Below are positions 8,229 to 18,050 of a DNA stretch of 64,000 nucleotides, piece by piece. The notes below the pieces were generated by a model. It had not been told where the DNA came from. It ran no database searches and saw only the letters and a program-made list of their open reading frames with translations. Both the position numbers and the translations under genes were made by a program. Positions within the stretch are counted from its first letter, which is position 1, and the number at the start of each line of letters is the position of its first letter. The stretch covers positions 186,001-250,000 of the forward strand of contig NHNK02000001.1 of NCBI GenBank assembly GCA_002173415.2. The letters run 5' to 3'. This DNA is from Marinomonas agarivorans. Its GTDB lineage: Bacteria > Pseudomonadota > Gammaproteobacteria > Pseudomonadales > Marinomonadaceae.

Positions 8229-8715
8229 AAGTAACTCCAGTTTTAAAAAGTAGGTTTAAATATTTAGTATTATTTTGGAGGTGATGCACCACCTTCAACA
8301 TGTTTTCCCATCTTCAAAGCCACTAATATTTTGTTGAATTAGCACACACGATTACGATGGTTTATAGGGCAGTCGCTCCTTTGTTGTTTCTAAAGTGCGT
8401 TGCTTCTAAAGTTTGTTGTTTCTGTAGCAAGAGCGAGATTATCTAACTAATTCAATCATTATATTGGAACTTGTTATAGGAATGTATAAAAATTTTATAG
8501 CGCCGACAATAATGTATTCATTATTCTTGTGCAACGTACATTCTTAATGGGATTAGAAAAATTGCGCATTTATCAGAACATCTATTATGATGGTTTTTAA
8601 AGACTGATTTGAGTGCGATATTTATCCACTAAAACACAAACTCTCTTTCTCAAAAATGTTAAAGGACAACTAATAAAGGACAAAAAACAATCACACTAGA
8701 ATAGGTAAAAAAATA
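8229..8715. other. Divergent intergenic region upstream of the Amt-MCP gene
   Basis: This 487-base AT-rich region separates the aldolase gene from the Amt-MCP gene. It contains a 16-base tandem triplication at 8380-8427. No gene, tRNA or clear RpoN promoter was seen. Confidence 0.6.
8380..8427. repeat. Three tandem 16-base repeats
   Basis: Units at 8380-8395, 8396-8411 and 8412-8427 share the core GTTGYTTCT followed by AAAG or GTAG. They are adjacent and equal in length. The repeat could be a slippage duplication or spaced binding sites in the promoter region of the Amt-MCP gene. Confidence 0.75.
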
Positions 8716-10938
8716 ATGACAGTTGCTGATGTACAAGCGAATTTAGATATTATCTGGATCTTGATAGCAGCCTCAATGGTATTGCTTATGCAAGCAGGTT
8801 TCACCGCGTTAGAGTCGGGTGTTACCAGAGCAAAAAACACAATTAATGTGGCAATGAAGAATATTACCGACTTTATTGCTTCTGTCCTGATCTTCTTTTT
8901 TGTTGGTTATTCCTTAATGTTTGGTAGTTCCGTCTTTGGCGGACTATTCGGTTTTGATGGCTTTGCGCTCGCTAATTTATCCACTCCAATGGATTATGCC
9001 GGATTTGTCTTCCAAGCTACTTTTGCTGGTACAGCGGCAACCATTATTTCAGGTGCTGTAGCAGAGCGTATGCGTTTCTTTTCTTATGTGATTGTTAGTG
9101 TCATTGTTGTCGCGTTAATTTATCCGATCTCTGGGCATTGGATATGGGCCGCAGATGGTTGGCTCGCAGAAGCTCAGATGGTCGATTTTGCCGGCTCTAC
9201 GGTTGTCCATTCTTTAGGAGCATGGGTTGGACTGGCAGGAGCGTTGGTGTTAGGGCCTCGTCTTGGTCGTTTTGATGAAAATGGCAAACCCAATAAAATT
9301 CATGGCCACAGTTTAGTCTTTGCCGTTATGGGCGTTTTGGTCCTCTTCTTTGGTTGGTTTGGTTTCAATGGTGGTAGTACGCTTGCAGCCAACAGTTCTG
9401 TTGCCATCATTCTTGCGAATACTATTTTAGCGGCTTCTGCTGGTGGTATGAGTTGTTTTGTGGTGAGTATGTTTGCCAGCCGTGGCGAAGTGCAGATCGA
9501 AAAGCTTCTAAATGGCGTTATTGGTGGTTTGGTCGCAGTTACAGCGGGTTGTGCCGTATTAGAGCCGAGTGGTGCAGCTCTACTGGGTCTATTTGCTGGT
9601 GTGATTGTCTATTATGCTGAAGAAATTATTTTACATGTCTTCAAAATTGATGATCCGGTCAATGTAATTGCAGCACATGGCGTAGCTGGTGCATGGGGTA
9701 CACTTGCTCTTGCTTTCTTTGCACCTGCTGCAAACTTGCCTCTTGGAAATGCGTTCGATCAGTTCTTGGTGCAAGCTCAAGGCGTTTTCGCTGTTATGGC
9801 GTGGGGCCTAGGCACAGGTTTTGTTCTGTTTAAGTTGCTCAGCATTCTAAATGTACTAAGAGTATCTCCAGAAGCAGAAAATATGGGGTTAAACGTTCAT
9901 GAGCATGGTGCCACTTCTGGTTTGATGGAAACAATGAACACAATGAAAAACATTGTGGCGGCGAATAATGGTAATGGAGAGAGTGATTTAACTAAGCGTG
10001 TTGCTGTTGAATCGGGTACACAAGAAGGTGATGTTGCTTATTTATTTAATGAGCTAATCCGAGCGTTTCACAATACCATTTTGGAAATCAAAAACAGCTC
10101 ATTAGAAATTTCTGATGCAGCAAGAGTAATGCAAAAAACATCGCAAGAGTTAGACAGTGATGCCGAAAGCCAGCGCCATCATATTGGCGAAATTACTGAA
10201 TCGATTAGCAGTATGTCTGGTACATTTAATGAAGTTGTAACGAATACAACGCAAACAGCTGAAGCCACTAAACAAGCGGCAAATCAAATCGATGAAATGC
10301 AAAATGCCATGACTTATACCTTTTCTTCGGTAAAAAAATTGGCAAATGGTATTGATGATAGCCACCGTGTTATTAACGAACTGCTAGAACAAAATGATGC
10401 CATTTCGAGCATTTTAGAAACCATCAATGGCATTTCTGAACAAACTAATCTGTTAGCCTTAAACGCGGCAATTGAAGCGGCTCGAGCCGGCGAAGCGGGT
10501 AGAGGGTTTTCAGTGGTTGCCGATGAAGTCCGTTTGTTGTCGCAAAAAACCAGTGAGTCAACGCACACAATTAAATCACTCATTGACCGTTTGCAAGAAA
10601 GCTCTGAAAAAGCAGCTATTTCTATGAATACAAGTAAAGAAGTTGCTGGTGATACGGTAATTAAAACAGAAGAAACGAGTAAAAATTTAACTTCTGTAGG
10701 GAAAATGATTCAAAATATTGATGCAATGACCAATGTTATTGCAGCAATGACAGAGCAGCAATCAAATGCCTCAAATGAAATTGCAGAAAAAATGCAGGAT
10801 ATTGAATCATTAACCAACAATGCCACAAACAGGGCAGCAACAGCCTATAAGACCAGTGACATGTTGAGCCATTTATCCAATAAACTTGATGTTCAAGTAT
10901 CTGGTATGAAGGTGAGCGAACGTAATTTGTTGCACTAA
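8716..10938 (+). CDS. Ammonium transporter (Amt) fused to a methyl-accepting chemoreceptor domain
   Basis: A 740-residue fusion. Residues 1 to about 398 are a complete Amt/Mep/Rh channel: D157 and H165 (DFAGSTVVH), the second pore histidine H321 (AAHGVAG), the GFNGGS loop (216-221) and the gate region QATFAG (100-105) are all kept, and the domain ends with the Amt C-terminal pattern [17 protein letters not shown]-like stretch follows at about 410-450 (ESDLTKRV, then [14 protein letters not shown]). After that comes a long coiled coil with the chemoreceptor tip motif [19 protein letters not shown] (575-593). There is no periplasmic ligand domain and no CheR-binding pentapeptide at the C-terminus. 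I infer that ammonium binding or flux in the channel signals to CheA, making it an ammonium chemoreceptor. The two domain calls are firm; the function is inferred. Confidence 0.93.
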   Translation: MTVADVQANLDIIWILIAASMVLLMQAGFTALESGVTRAKNTINVAMKNITDFIASVLIFFFVGYSLMFGSSVFGGLFGFDGFALANLSTPMDYAGFVFQATFAGTAATIISGAVAERMRFFSYVIVSVIVVALIYPISGHWIWAADGWLAEAQMVDFAGSTVVHSLGAWVGLAGALVLGPRLGRFDENGKPNKIHGHSLVFAVMGVLVLFFGWFGFNGGSTLAANSSVAIILANTILAASAGGMSCFVVSMFASRGEVQIEKLLNGVIGGLVAVTAGCAVLEPSGAALLGLFAGVIVYYAEEIILHVFKIDDPVNVIAAHGVAGAWGTLALAFFAPAANLPLGNAFDQFLVQAQGVFAVMAWGLGTGFVLFKLLSILNVLRVSPEAENMGLNVHEHGATSGLMETMNTMKNIVAANNGNGESDLTKRVAVESGTQEGDVAYLFNELIRAFHNTILEIKNSSLEISDAARVMQKTSQELDSDAESQRHHIGEITESISSMSGTFNEVVTNTTQTAEATKQAANQIDEMQNAMTYTFSSVKKLANGIDDSHRVINELLEQNDAISSILETINGISEQTNLLALNAAIEAARAGEAGRGFSVVADEVRLLSQKTSESTHTIKSLIDRLQESSEKAAISMNTSKEVAGDTVIKTEETSKNLTSVGKMIQNIDAMTNVIAAMTEQQSNASNEIAEKMQDIESLTNNATNRAATAYKTSDMLSHLSNKLDVQVSGMKVSERNLLH

Positions 10939-10964
10939 ATTCAGTCAAGAGATTGCAATTACAG

Positions 10965-10997
10965 AAGCCCGATAAACAGTGTTTATTGGGCTTTTTT
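10965..10997 (+). terminator. Terminator after the Amt-MCP gene
   Basis: AAGCCCGATAAAC pairs with GTTTATTGGGCTT, with one G-U pair and a short loop, and T6 follows within 10992-10997. Confidence 0.85.
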
Positions 10998-11083
10998 ACA
11001 TGCTGAAGACATCTAATAGATGTTATGTATCTATTTAAAAATCTGCTGACACAGGTGTCGATTTGATCTAAAACATGGGGGAT

Positions 11084-11130
11084 GCTAGGCTCAAATACAA
11101 AAATTGACAATCTTTGTATTTGGGTCTAGC
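11084..11130. promoter_or_regulatory. parDE promoter inside an 18-base inverted repeat
   Basis: The arms 11084-11101 and 11113-11130 match at 16 of 18 positions around an 11-base spacer. The spacer contains TTGACA (11104-11109), and 17 bases later TAGCAT (11127-11132) can serve as the -10. A promoter embedded in a long palindrome is what is expected for an operator autoregulated by the antitoxin. Confidence 0.65.
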
Positions 11131-11165
11131 ATGATTTATATAAATGTTTACCTTTGGAGACCACT

Positions 11166-11423
11166 GTGCACATATCTCTGACTGCCGAGCTAGAGTCTCG
11201 AGTTAAGGCCAAAGTTGAAAGCGGTCTGTACAACAATGCCAGCGAAGTGATTCGCGAAGCACTGCGCTTTATGGATACGCACGAAGATTGGATCCACGAA
11301 GTGAAATTGGCCCGCCTGCGCGAACAACTGAACGTAGGTACTGATCAGCTAGATAGAGGTGAAGGCATTGCCATCGAATCAAAATCTGCCCTAGATTCGC
11401 TGTTTAACGACATTAAATTTTAA
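11166..11423 (+). CDS. parD: ParD-type antitoxin
   Basis: An 85-residue ribbon-helix-helix protein of the ParD/CopG family. The N-terminal strand HISLTAELESRV and the motif ASEVIREALRFMD are characteristic. The acidic C-terminal tail would wrap the toxin. I chose the GTG at 11166 because GGAGA lies at 11156-11160, 5 bases upstream; a TTG at 11154 would overlap that site. The toxin gene starts 5 bases after the stop. The gene looks richer in G+C than its neighbours, which suggests transfer as a unit. Confidence 0.85.
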   Translation: MHISLTAELESRVKAKVESGLYNNASEVIREALRFMDTHEDWIHEVKLARLREQLNVGTDQLDRGEGIAIESKSALDSLFNDIKF

Positions 11424-11428
11424 GCCTC

Positions 11429-11728
11429 ATGCCTGCACATCAACTTGTGATAGCTCCGGCTGCCAAAGCCGACCTTAAAGACATCTACCAGTATGGGCTT
11501 CGGCAATGGGGACAAGCCCAATCCGACAGTTATCTAAAAAATCTAAAAGACCACTTTTGGTCTCTTATAGAACAACCATTTATGGGGCTTGAGCGCCCCG
11601 AACTCCAAGCTGACACCAGAAGCCTACCCATCGAAAGCCATGCTCTGTTTTACAGAGTCATTGCCGATACGGTAGAAATTATCCGTGTACTACATGGTCG
11701 CCAAGACCCACAGCGATATTTAAAATAG
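11429..11728 (+). CDS. parE: ParE/RelE-family toxin
   Basis: A 99-residue member of the ParE/RelE superfamily. The N-terminal pattern IAPAAKADLKDIYQYG and the C-terminal IIRVLHGRQDP are diagnostic of ParE-type proteins, which usually poison DNA gyrase rather than cut mRNA. It forms a type II toxin-antitoxin pair with the preceding ParD-like gene. This gene is distinct from topoisomerase IV parE, which is not in the window. Confidence 0.85.
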   Translation: MPAHQLVIAPAAKADLKDIYQYGLRQWGQAQSDSYLKNLKDHFWSLIEQPFMGLERPELQADTRSLPIESHALFYRVIADTVEIIRVLHGRQDPQRYLK

Positions 11729-11816
11729 CTCAACAAGCTTCTCTTCTTGGTACCGACTGAGCAGCTCTCGAACGGTCTTGCATATCGATAATTGCCAGCT
11801 GTCAGTAAATCTCATT

Positions 11817-11871
11817 AAAAAAGCCGTAATAGAGTCCAACTTTATGGAGTCAGTTCATAATCACGGCTTTT
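11817..11871. terminator. Hairpin between parE and the TRAP permease gene
   Basis: AAAAGCCGT (11819-11827) pairs with ACGGCTTTT (11863-11871), but the loop is 35 bases. The A-tract on one side and T-tract on the other would allow termination in both directions. The long loop lowers confidence. Confidence 0.5.
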
Positions 11872-11885
11872 GTTTAAACGGTTTT

Positions 11886-13928
11886 TTATTCGGTAAGGGT
11901 TGTTTTGCGTTGTTGTACTTGCATGATAACAAGTGGTGCTAGCAAAACTAAGCCAATCGCCATTGTAATAAGGCCTGGTGCAATGAACAAAAATGACACC
12001 AAGGCAAACCACCAACGTTGTAAACTACCCATGGGGGCAAATAAATAGCCAGTAAACGCAATACCAAGACTGGCAATGCCTAACATAGCGCCTGTTAAGG
12101 TGGTAAAAAATGCTTCCCATGTAAAACCATCAGCAACAAGCAGGAGGGCTGGGGAATAAACGAAAACAAAAGGCACAAGGGCTTTTGCAATGCCTAAACG
12201 AAATGCTGTGTTACCTGTTTTAAAAGGATTCGCACCAGCAATACCGGCCGCAGCATAGGCGGCTAATGCGACTGGAGGAGTGATGTCAGCTAGTACGCCG
12301 TAGTAGAAAACAAAGAAATGCGACACTAAAGGCTGAACGTTCAACTGAGCTAATGCTGGGGCTGCGACTGCTACAAGAATAATATAGGTTGCAGTCGTTG
12401 GAATACCTGCTCCCATAATAATACAAGCAATTGCTATTAAGATAAGAGAGACAAATAACGCCCATTGCTCGATGGTAAAATAGCTCAAGGGCCAGATACT
12501 GCCTAGCATATCACCAATGTCTGTTGCGGTTTGTACAACGACATAACCTAATCTAAAACCAACACCAGTTAAGGTAACCACACCAACAACAATACCGACG
12601 GTTGCGGCGGCGGCTCCAACTGCTAAGGTGTTTTTAGCACCAACGGAGAGAGATTGCCAAAGGTCCCCAAAGGTTAAGCGATTCACCGGATTAAGAAAAC
12701 CAACCACAATACAGGCGATAATGCCGTAAACCGCAGCAAAATCAGGTGTTCGACCTGCTAAGATAAAATAAACCAAAATAGCCAGTGGAATCAGTGACAG
12801 CCAATGCTGTTTTATCACTAATGCTGCTTTTGGTAGTTCTTCTGCTCGTAAACCTCGCAGGCCAAGTTTTTTTGCTTCAAGGTGCACCATGATAAAAATA
12901 CCAAAATAGTGCAAAAGAGCAGGGAAGAGGGCGGCGGCAAGAATATCTCTTAAAGGAATTTCTAAATACTCCACCATGATAAAGGCTGCTGCCCCTAAAA
13001 TAGGTGGTGTAATCTGTCCACCTGTAGATGAAGTCGCTTCAACCGCACCAGAAAAATGAGGAGGGTAACCGACTTTTTTCATGGCTGGGATGGTTAATGC
13101 ACCAGTAGTTACCGTATTGGCAATTGATGAACCTGAAATTGTGCCCATGAAAGCAGACGAAAAAATGGCTACTTTTGCAGGGCCTCCAGAGAAGCGGCCA
13201 GCAACCACCATTGCTAGATCAATAAATAACTGCCCTAGGCCAATACGCGTTGCTAGAACACCAAAAAGAATAAATAAGAAGACATATTGCGCCATCACGC
13301 CAATGGCAATGCCGTAAATACCTTGGTTTGTCAGATACAGATGATTAACCAAACCAAGCCAACTTGTGCCACCATGTTTTAATGCGCCTGGTGCATATGG
13401 GCCGAATAGGGCAAAAGCGATAAAAATAAGTGCGATAATAGGTAGTGTCGGACCAACGGATCGACGAGTTGCTTCTAATGTTAAAACAAGGAGTATAGAT
13501 CCCATTAACACATCAAACTCTGATGGGTTACCGACACGATCTGCTAATACTTCTGCGGGTAATAAAGGCAAATATAAGGCGGCACCAACAGTAGCAAGGC
13601 TACATACAAGATCTAGGATGGAGACGCCACCTATTTGATACCATGCGGCTTTTTGCAGTTCTGTGGATTCTGATTTTTTCCAAGAAAAAAGTAAAAAAAC
13701 CAGTCCAAGAACGAAAGATAAGTGTATGCCTCGGTGCAATACTTCTCGTATTAAGCCAAATCCAGCTGCATAAAAGTGATAGGCAGACATAGCAACAAGA
13801 ATGGTGGTAATCAATAAACCAATGAATTTACCTGTTGGTCTAAAGGCTAATTCTGGGTCGTATTTTCGTTCAATTGCGGCAAGTTCTTCCGCTGTAAGTT
13901 CTTTTGTTGTGTTGTCTTGTGATGACAT
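11886..13928 (-). CDS. TRAP transporter permease, fused small and large subunits (TAXI type)
   Basis: A 680-residue, highly hydrophobic permease in which the 4-helix and 12-helix TRAP subunits are a single polypeptide, the normal form in TRAP-TAXI systems. Typical DctM motifs include GRFSGGPAKVAIFSSAFMG and SSTGGQITPP. It sits 96 bases downstream of the TAXI binding-protein gene, with a strong terminator in between. With that protein it should import an organic acid, probably sodium-coupled. The substrate cannot be read from the sequence. Confidence 0.9.
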   Translation of the reverse strand: MSSQDNTTKELTAEELAAIERKYDPELAFRPTGKFIGLLITTILVAMSAYHFYAAGFGLIREVLHRGIHLSFVLGLVFLLFSWKKSESTELQKAAWYQIGGVSILDLVCSLATVGAALYLPLLPAEVLADRVGNPSEFDVLMGSILLVLTLEATRRSVGPTLPIIALIFIAFALFGPYAPGALKHGGTSWLGLVNHLYLTNQGIYGIAIGVMAQYVFLFILFGVLATRIGLGQLFIDLAMVVAGRFSGGPAKVAIFSSAFMGTISGSSIANTVTTGALTIPAMKKVGYPPHFSGAVEATSSTGGQITPPILGAAAFIMVEYLEIPLRDILAAALFPALLHYFGIFIMVHLEAKKLGLRGLRAEELPKAALVIKQHWLSLIPLAILVYFILAGRTPDFAAVYGIIACIVVGFLNPVNRLTFGDLWQSLSVGAKNTLAVGAAAATVGIVVGVVTLTGVGFRLGYVVVQTATDIGDMLGSIWPLSYFTIEQWALFVSLILIAIACIIMGAGIPTTATYIILVAVAAPALAQLNVQPLVSHFFVFYYGVLADITPPVALAAYAAAGIAGANPFKTGNTAFRLGIAKALVPFVFVYSPALLLVADGFTWEAFFTTLTGAMLGIASLGIAFTGYLFAPMGSLQRWWFALVSFLFIAPGLITMAIGLVLLAPLVIMQVQQRKTTLTE

Positions 13929-13966
13929 AAGTAGTTCCAGTTTTCTATGTGGTAACCCGTTGCGAT

Positions 13967-14010
13967 AAAAAAATGCGGGCCTTTGTTATATTGCAACAAA
14001 GGCCCGCATT
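13967..14010 (-). terminator. Intra-operon terminator between TAXI binding protein and permease
   Basis: A perfect 16-base inverted repeat (arms 13972-13987 and 13995-14010, 7-base loop). Read on the minus strand it is followed by T7. It lies 14 bases after the stop of the binding-protein gene and before the permease start, so it should cut permease transcription relative to the binding protein. Confidence 0.85.
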
Positions 14011-14024
14011 GATTTCAGGTGAGC

Positions 14025-15035
14025 TTATTTAAGTAAACCAATTTCTTTATAGAAGCGCTCAGCACCAGCATGTAAGGGAACACCAACACCATTTAAAGCG
14101 GTTTCTGCTGTAATGGTTTTGCCTTTTGCATGGCCAACATCAAGCAACTTGCGCGATTTGTCATTCCACAAGGCTTTGGTGATATTATAAATCAATTCAT
14201 CACTTTGCTTAGCATTTGTGTACCACTGTGCGCCAACGGCGACAGTTGCAGTTGCCTCTACACCATCGTAAGTGCCTGCTGGTATATCGCTTTGAGCAAA
14301 GAAACCATACTTATCTGTTAAAGCTTTAGCGGCTTTACCATCAATTGGAACCAATTTGATTTTTTCAGCGGAAGCCAATTCTACGATACTACCTGTTGGG
14401 TAGCCTGCAACTGTGAAGAAAGCATCAATTTTGCCATTACGTAGTGCTTCAGAAGCTGCGTTTCCTTTTAATGCTTCAGCGCGAACATCTGAAATAGATA
14501 AGCCGTTAGCTTCTAAAATAAGTTTTGCATCAACATAGGTGCCTGAACCTGGTTCATCAAGAGAGACGCGTTTGCCTTTTAAGTCGGCAACGGATTTGAT
14601 ATCGCTGCTTGCCAAAGCAACAAGGTGGATATGCTCTTCAAACAGGGCTGCGATAGTGCGAAGGTTTTTGGCTGGTTTTTTACCTTCCATCGTGCCAGTT
14701 CCTGTATATGCCCAGTAAGCAACATCAGACTGAGCAAAGCCCGAATCACGCAGACCTGAAATGACGGCATTAATATTATCTACAGAGCCACGAGATGAAA
14801 CAGCAGAAGCAATTAAACCGTCTACACCACAGCTACCACCTTCTGAACATGCACGTGAACCTGGTGGTTTAGAGATGGCATTAGCAATAACGCCACCAAC
14901 AGGGTAGTAGGTATAAGCTGTGCCGCCTGTACCAATAGTAAAGAATTTCAATTCAGCAGCGAGAGAATGACTGGTCGCCATTAATGTGATTAAACCAATA
15001 CTTGCCGACGCGAGAAGCGTTTTCATTAATTTCAT
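14025..15035 (-). CDS. TRAP transporter solute-binding protein, TAXI family
   Basis: A 336-residue periplasmic protein with a clear signal peptide ending near SHSLAA. The mature N-terminus LKFFTIGTGGTAYTYYPVGG is the hallmark of TAXI (TRAP-associated extracytoplasmic immunogenic) receptors, and DLKGKRVSLDEPGSGT is a second typical segment. It is the promoter-proximal gene of the two-gene transporter unit. Many family members bind dicarboxylates or amino acids, but no ligand can be assigned here. Confidence 0.9.
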   Translation of the reverse strand: MKLMKTLLASASIGLITLMATSHSLAAELKFFTIGTGGTAYTYYPVGGVIANAISKPPGSRACSEGGSCGVDGLIASAVSSRGSVDNINAVISGLRDSGFAQSDVAYWAYTGTGTMEGKKPAKNLRTIAALFEEHIHLVALASSDIKSVADLKGKRVSLDEPGSGTYVDAKLILEANGLSISDVRAEALKGNAASEALRNGKIDAFFTVAGYPTGSIVELASAEKIKLVPIDGKAAKALTDKYGFFAQSDIPAGTYDGVEATATVAVGAQWYTNAKQSDELIYNITKALWNDKSRKLLDVGHAKGKTITAETALNGVGVPLHAGAERFYKEIGLLK

Positions 15036-15364
15036 AAATTACCCTCAATTGTTGTGTCTACAGACTTTATATTCGATTTGTTCGATTTATTCGATAGGGA
15101 GTGAGCCTGTAAGCCGCTATTTTTATATCCGGTTTAGGCCTTTTAAGCCTATTTTGGGTATAAACAAATAAATTGATATCGATTATGGGAAAAGTTGAGC
15201 AATAAATCGTAAGGGATTCTTGTCAGAAAAGAAAATGAAATATTTGTTTATGAATAGAAAATGCGAGGTTGTCAGTACAAAACTGTATTCAAATGTGATT
15301 TTCTGGGACAATATGCAATACAAGCAACATAATTAACTTCTCGCACGTCAGGTCGACCATTTAC
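15036..15364. other. Divergent promoter region between TAXI gene and ygiQ-type gene
   Basis: This 329-base AT-rich region has a three-copy 9-base tandem repeat (TTCGATTTG-like, 15072-15098) close to the TAXI gene start. A short inverted repeat TAGGC...GCCTA lies near 15136-15152. No gene was seen. Confidence 0.55.
15072..15098. repeat. Three tandem 9-base repeats
   Basis: Units TTCGATTTG (15072-15080), TTCGATTTA (15081-15089) and TTCGATAGG (15090-15098) lie 37-63 bases upstream of the TAXI gene start. They could be slippage products or operator half-sites. Confidence 0.7.
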
Positions 15365-17614
15365 ATGAAAAAACAGCACAAGGTAGCCCCAGATTTATTT
15401 TCTTATCCTCAGTATTGGGCTGAATGTTATGGCGTGGCGCCTTTTTTGCCAACAACGCGCGATGAAATGGATCAGTTAGGCTGGGATTCTTGTGATGTCA
15501 TCATAGTGACAGGTGATGCTTACGTTGACCATCCAAGTTTTGGTATGGCCGTTATGGGACGATTGTTAGAAAGACAGGGTTACCGAGTAGGTATTATTGA
15601 TCAACCTGACTGGCGCAATGCAGAAGACTTTAAACGTTTGGGCAAACCTAACCTGTATTTTGGTGTAACAGCAGGCAATATGGATTCCATGATCAATCGT
15701 TATACTGCCGACCTAAAAGTTAGAAATGACGACGCCTATACACCTTATGGCGCGGCAGGCAAAAGACCTGATCGAGCCGTCATTGTGTATTCGCAGCGTT
15801 GTAAAGAAGCCTTTAACAATGTGCCAGTTATGATTGGTGGTATTGAAGCAAGTTTGCGTCGCATCGCTCAATACGATTATTGGAGCAATGAGGTTCGTCG
15901 CTCAATTTTAGTCGATTCAACTGCTGATATATTGCTTTATGGCAATGCGGAGCGAGCCATTGTCGAAGTTACTCATGCCTTAGCTAACGGTCGAAAAATG
16001 TCAGACTTGTTGGCAATAAGAGGTACAACAATCGTGAGAGACACACCACCTGGTGGTTGGACAGAGATTGACTCAACAAGGGTGGATTGGCCAGGTAAGA
16101 TCGATAAAATTTACAGCCCATACGAATATATTCCAGAAGGAAAATGCAAAACAGATACTGATAGCAAAAATGACAGTGATGTTATGCCAATACGCGTTAT
16201 CCCTGCGCCTCTACGGCGTAAAGAAAAGATTAATCCAGCTAAGACGTATATTCGTCTACCTTCATTTGCAAAAGTGTCCAAAGATCCTGTGTTGTATGCA
16301 CATACATCACGAATTCTGCATTTAGAGTCTAATCCTCATAACGCCAGAACGTTAATACAAAAGCATGGCGATAAAGAAATTTGGGTAAACCCACCACCTA
16401 TTCCATTGTTAACAGAAGAAATGGATACGGTATTTGGTTTGCCTTATGCACGAGTGCCACATCCTAAATATGGTAAAGCGCGTATCCCTGCTTATGACAT
16501 GATTAAAACATCCATCAATATTATGCGTGGCTGTTTTGGCGGGTGTACTTTTTGCTCTATTACAGAACACGAAGGTCGTGTCATACAGAGTCGATCACAT
16601 GAATCCATTTTAAATGAAATTGAAGATATTAAAGCAAAAGTGACTGGCTTTACTGGCCATATTTCGGACTTGGGTGGCCCAACCTCTAATATGTATACGT
16701 TAAATTGTAAGGATGAGGAAATCCAAGCCTCTTGCCGTAAATTATCGTGTGTCTATCCAGATATTTGTGAAAACTTAAATACAGATCATAGCCCCACAAC
16801 CGAGTTGTATCGTAAAGCCCGTGCTGTTGAAGGGGTGCATACTGTTTCAATTGCTTCTGGGCTGCGATATGACTTAGCCGTGAAAGATCTTGAATATGTG
16901 AAAGAATTGGTAACCCATCATGTTGGCGGCTTACTCAAAATTGCCCCTGAACACTCAGAACCAGACACGTTAGCCAAAATGATGAAACCTGGCATGGGGA
17001 CTTACGATCACTTCAAACGTTTATTCGATAAATACTCAAAAGAAGCGGGCAAAAAACAGTATTTAATTCCGTATTTCATTGCCGCTCATCCAGGCAGTGA
17101 AGATAAGGACATGCTGAATTTGGCATTATGGCTCAAAAAACATAATTTCCGCCCTGATCAAGTACAAACCTTTTATCCTTCTCCCATGTCATTAGCGACG
17201 GCCATGTATCATTCTGGGAAAAATCCATTAAAAGCCGTTAATTATAAAAGTGAAGCCGTTTTTACCATTAAAAGTATTGACGAGCGACGGGTGCAAAAAG
17301 GCTTCTTACGCTATCACGATCAAAATAACTGGCCTGCTTTACGCAATACACTTTTAGATATGGGGCGAGGGGATTTGATTGGTGATGGGGATGATAAATT
17401 GGTTCCTGCGGCTGATAAAGATAAGCGTAGAACAAGGCGTCCTAAAAACGCAAAACTTGGTCAAATGGTCGGCGCCTCTCATACAACGAATCGACCAACT
17501 TTAGAAAACACTAATGCTAAAATGAAAAAAGAACAGAAAAACAGCAATCATTCTGTTTCTAAAATAACTCAAAAAACAAAGCATAAGAAAAGCAAAATAA
17601 GAAAAGCAAGATAA
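15365..17614 (+). CDS. ygiQ: YgiQ-family radical SAM protein (UPF0313)
   Basis: A 749-residue member of the YgiQ/UPF0313 family. The N-terminal third is the YgiQ-specific domain ([37 protein letters not shown]). The radical-SAM iron-sulphur ligands are C390, C394 and C397 in [12 protein letters not shown]. The C-terminal tail of about 60 residues is lysine-rich and low in complexity, as often seen in this family. Physiological substrate and reaction are not established for the family. The gene diverges from the TAXI transporter. Confidence 0.9.
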   Translation: MKKQHKVAPDLFSYPQYWAECYGVAPFLPTTRDEMDQLGWDSCDVIIVTGDAYVDHPSFGMAVMGRLLERQGYRVGIIDQPDWRNAEDFKRLGKPNLYFGVTAGNMDSMINRYTADLKVRNDDAYTPYGAAGKRPDRAVIVYSQRCKEAFNNVPVMIGGIEASLRRIAQYDYWSNEVRRSILVDSTADILLYGNAERAIVEVTHALANGRKMSDLLAIRGTTIVRDTPPGGWTEIDSTRVDWPGKIDKIYSPYEYIPEGKCKTDTDSKNDSDVMPIRVIPAPLRRKEKINPAKTYIRLPSFAKVSKDPVLYAHTSRILHLESNPHNARTLIQKHGDKEIWVNPPPIPLLTEEMDTVFGLPYARVPHPKYGKARIPAYDMIKTSINIMRGCFGGCTFCSITEHEGRVIQSRSHESILNEIEDIKAKVTGFTGHISDLGGPTSNMYTLNCKDEEIQASCRKLSCVYPDICENLNTDHSPTTELYRKARAVEGVHTVSIASGLRYDLAVKDLEYVKELVTHHVGGLLKIAPEHSEPDTLAKMMKPGMGTYDHFKRLFDKYSKEAGKKQYLIPYFIAAHPGSEDKDMLNLALWLKKHNFRPDQVQTFYPSPMSLATAMYHSGKNPLKAVNYKSEAVFTIKSIDERRVQKGFLRYHDQNNWPALRNTLLDMGRGDLIGDGDDKLVPAADKDKRRTRRPKNAKLGQMVGASHTTNRPTLENTNAKMKKEQKNSNHSVSKITQKTKHKKSKIRKAR

Positions 17615-18050
17615 AACTTTAATGTTAGAACCACATTTACAATGTAAAGGTACAAAGTATCTTTACACATACTTTTTGCATATTACTTCTTTCTTTACAT
17701 AGTTAATTTGTCACTGCCTCTAATATTTTCAGCTAAGCCTGAGTTTCGTACTTTTTGTTACGTAAAGTCCTTATAGAAACACTCACCCACACCAAAAAAA
17801 ACTAAATTCAATGTTTTGTTACATTTGAAAACTCTGAAATCACTGATTTGGAAAGCATCATTGATTAGCCTACTTATTTGTATAGTTTTAAATTATTGGC
17901 ATTAGGGGCAGAGCATTATCGCCCTTCATTTAATAAAGCATACGCTCATTCTGGTTATAGGTTGTACCAGTGACAAAGTGGGTTGGTGCTCGAAATACGC
18001 CACCCCACATATTTTACCAACCATATCATGTAATGGTAAGGATGTTTCTT
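17615..18050. other. Intergenic region upstream of the subtilase gene
   Basis: This 436-base AT-rich region has a small inverted repeat TTTAC-AAT-GTAAA near 17636-17648 and several further TTTAC/GTAAA motifs. No terminator for ygiQ is obvious and no gene was recognised. Confidence 0.5.

Noticed and set aside
8407-8433. Possible FliA (sigma-28) promoter before the Amt-MCP gene
   Set aside because: TAAAGTTT at 8407-8414 matches the -35 exactly, but at the proper distance the -10 (AGCAAGAG) matches GCCGATAA poorly, and the match falls inside a repeat.
8550-8567. RpoN-like TGGGATTAGAAAAATTGC upstream of the Amt-MCP gene
   Set aside because: The GG to GC spacing is 14-15 bases instead of 12, so it does not fit a sigma-54 promoter.
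11084-11130. Integron attC site beside the parDE pair
   Set aside because: The palindrome lacks the core GTTRRRY/RYYYAAC boxes, and no matching site follows parE; it is better explained as an operator with a promoter.
17970-18050. Upstream GTG start for the subtilase
   Set aside because: It lacks a ribosome-binding site and would place 27 polar residues before the signal peptide; the ATG at 18051 fits better.
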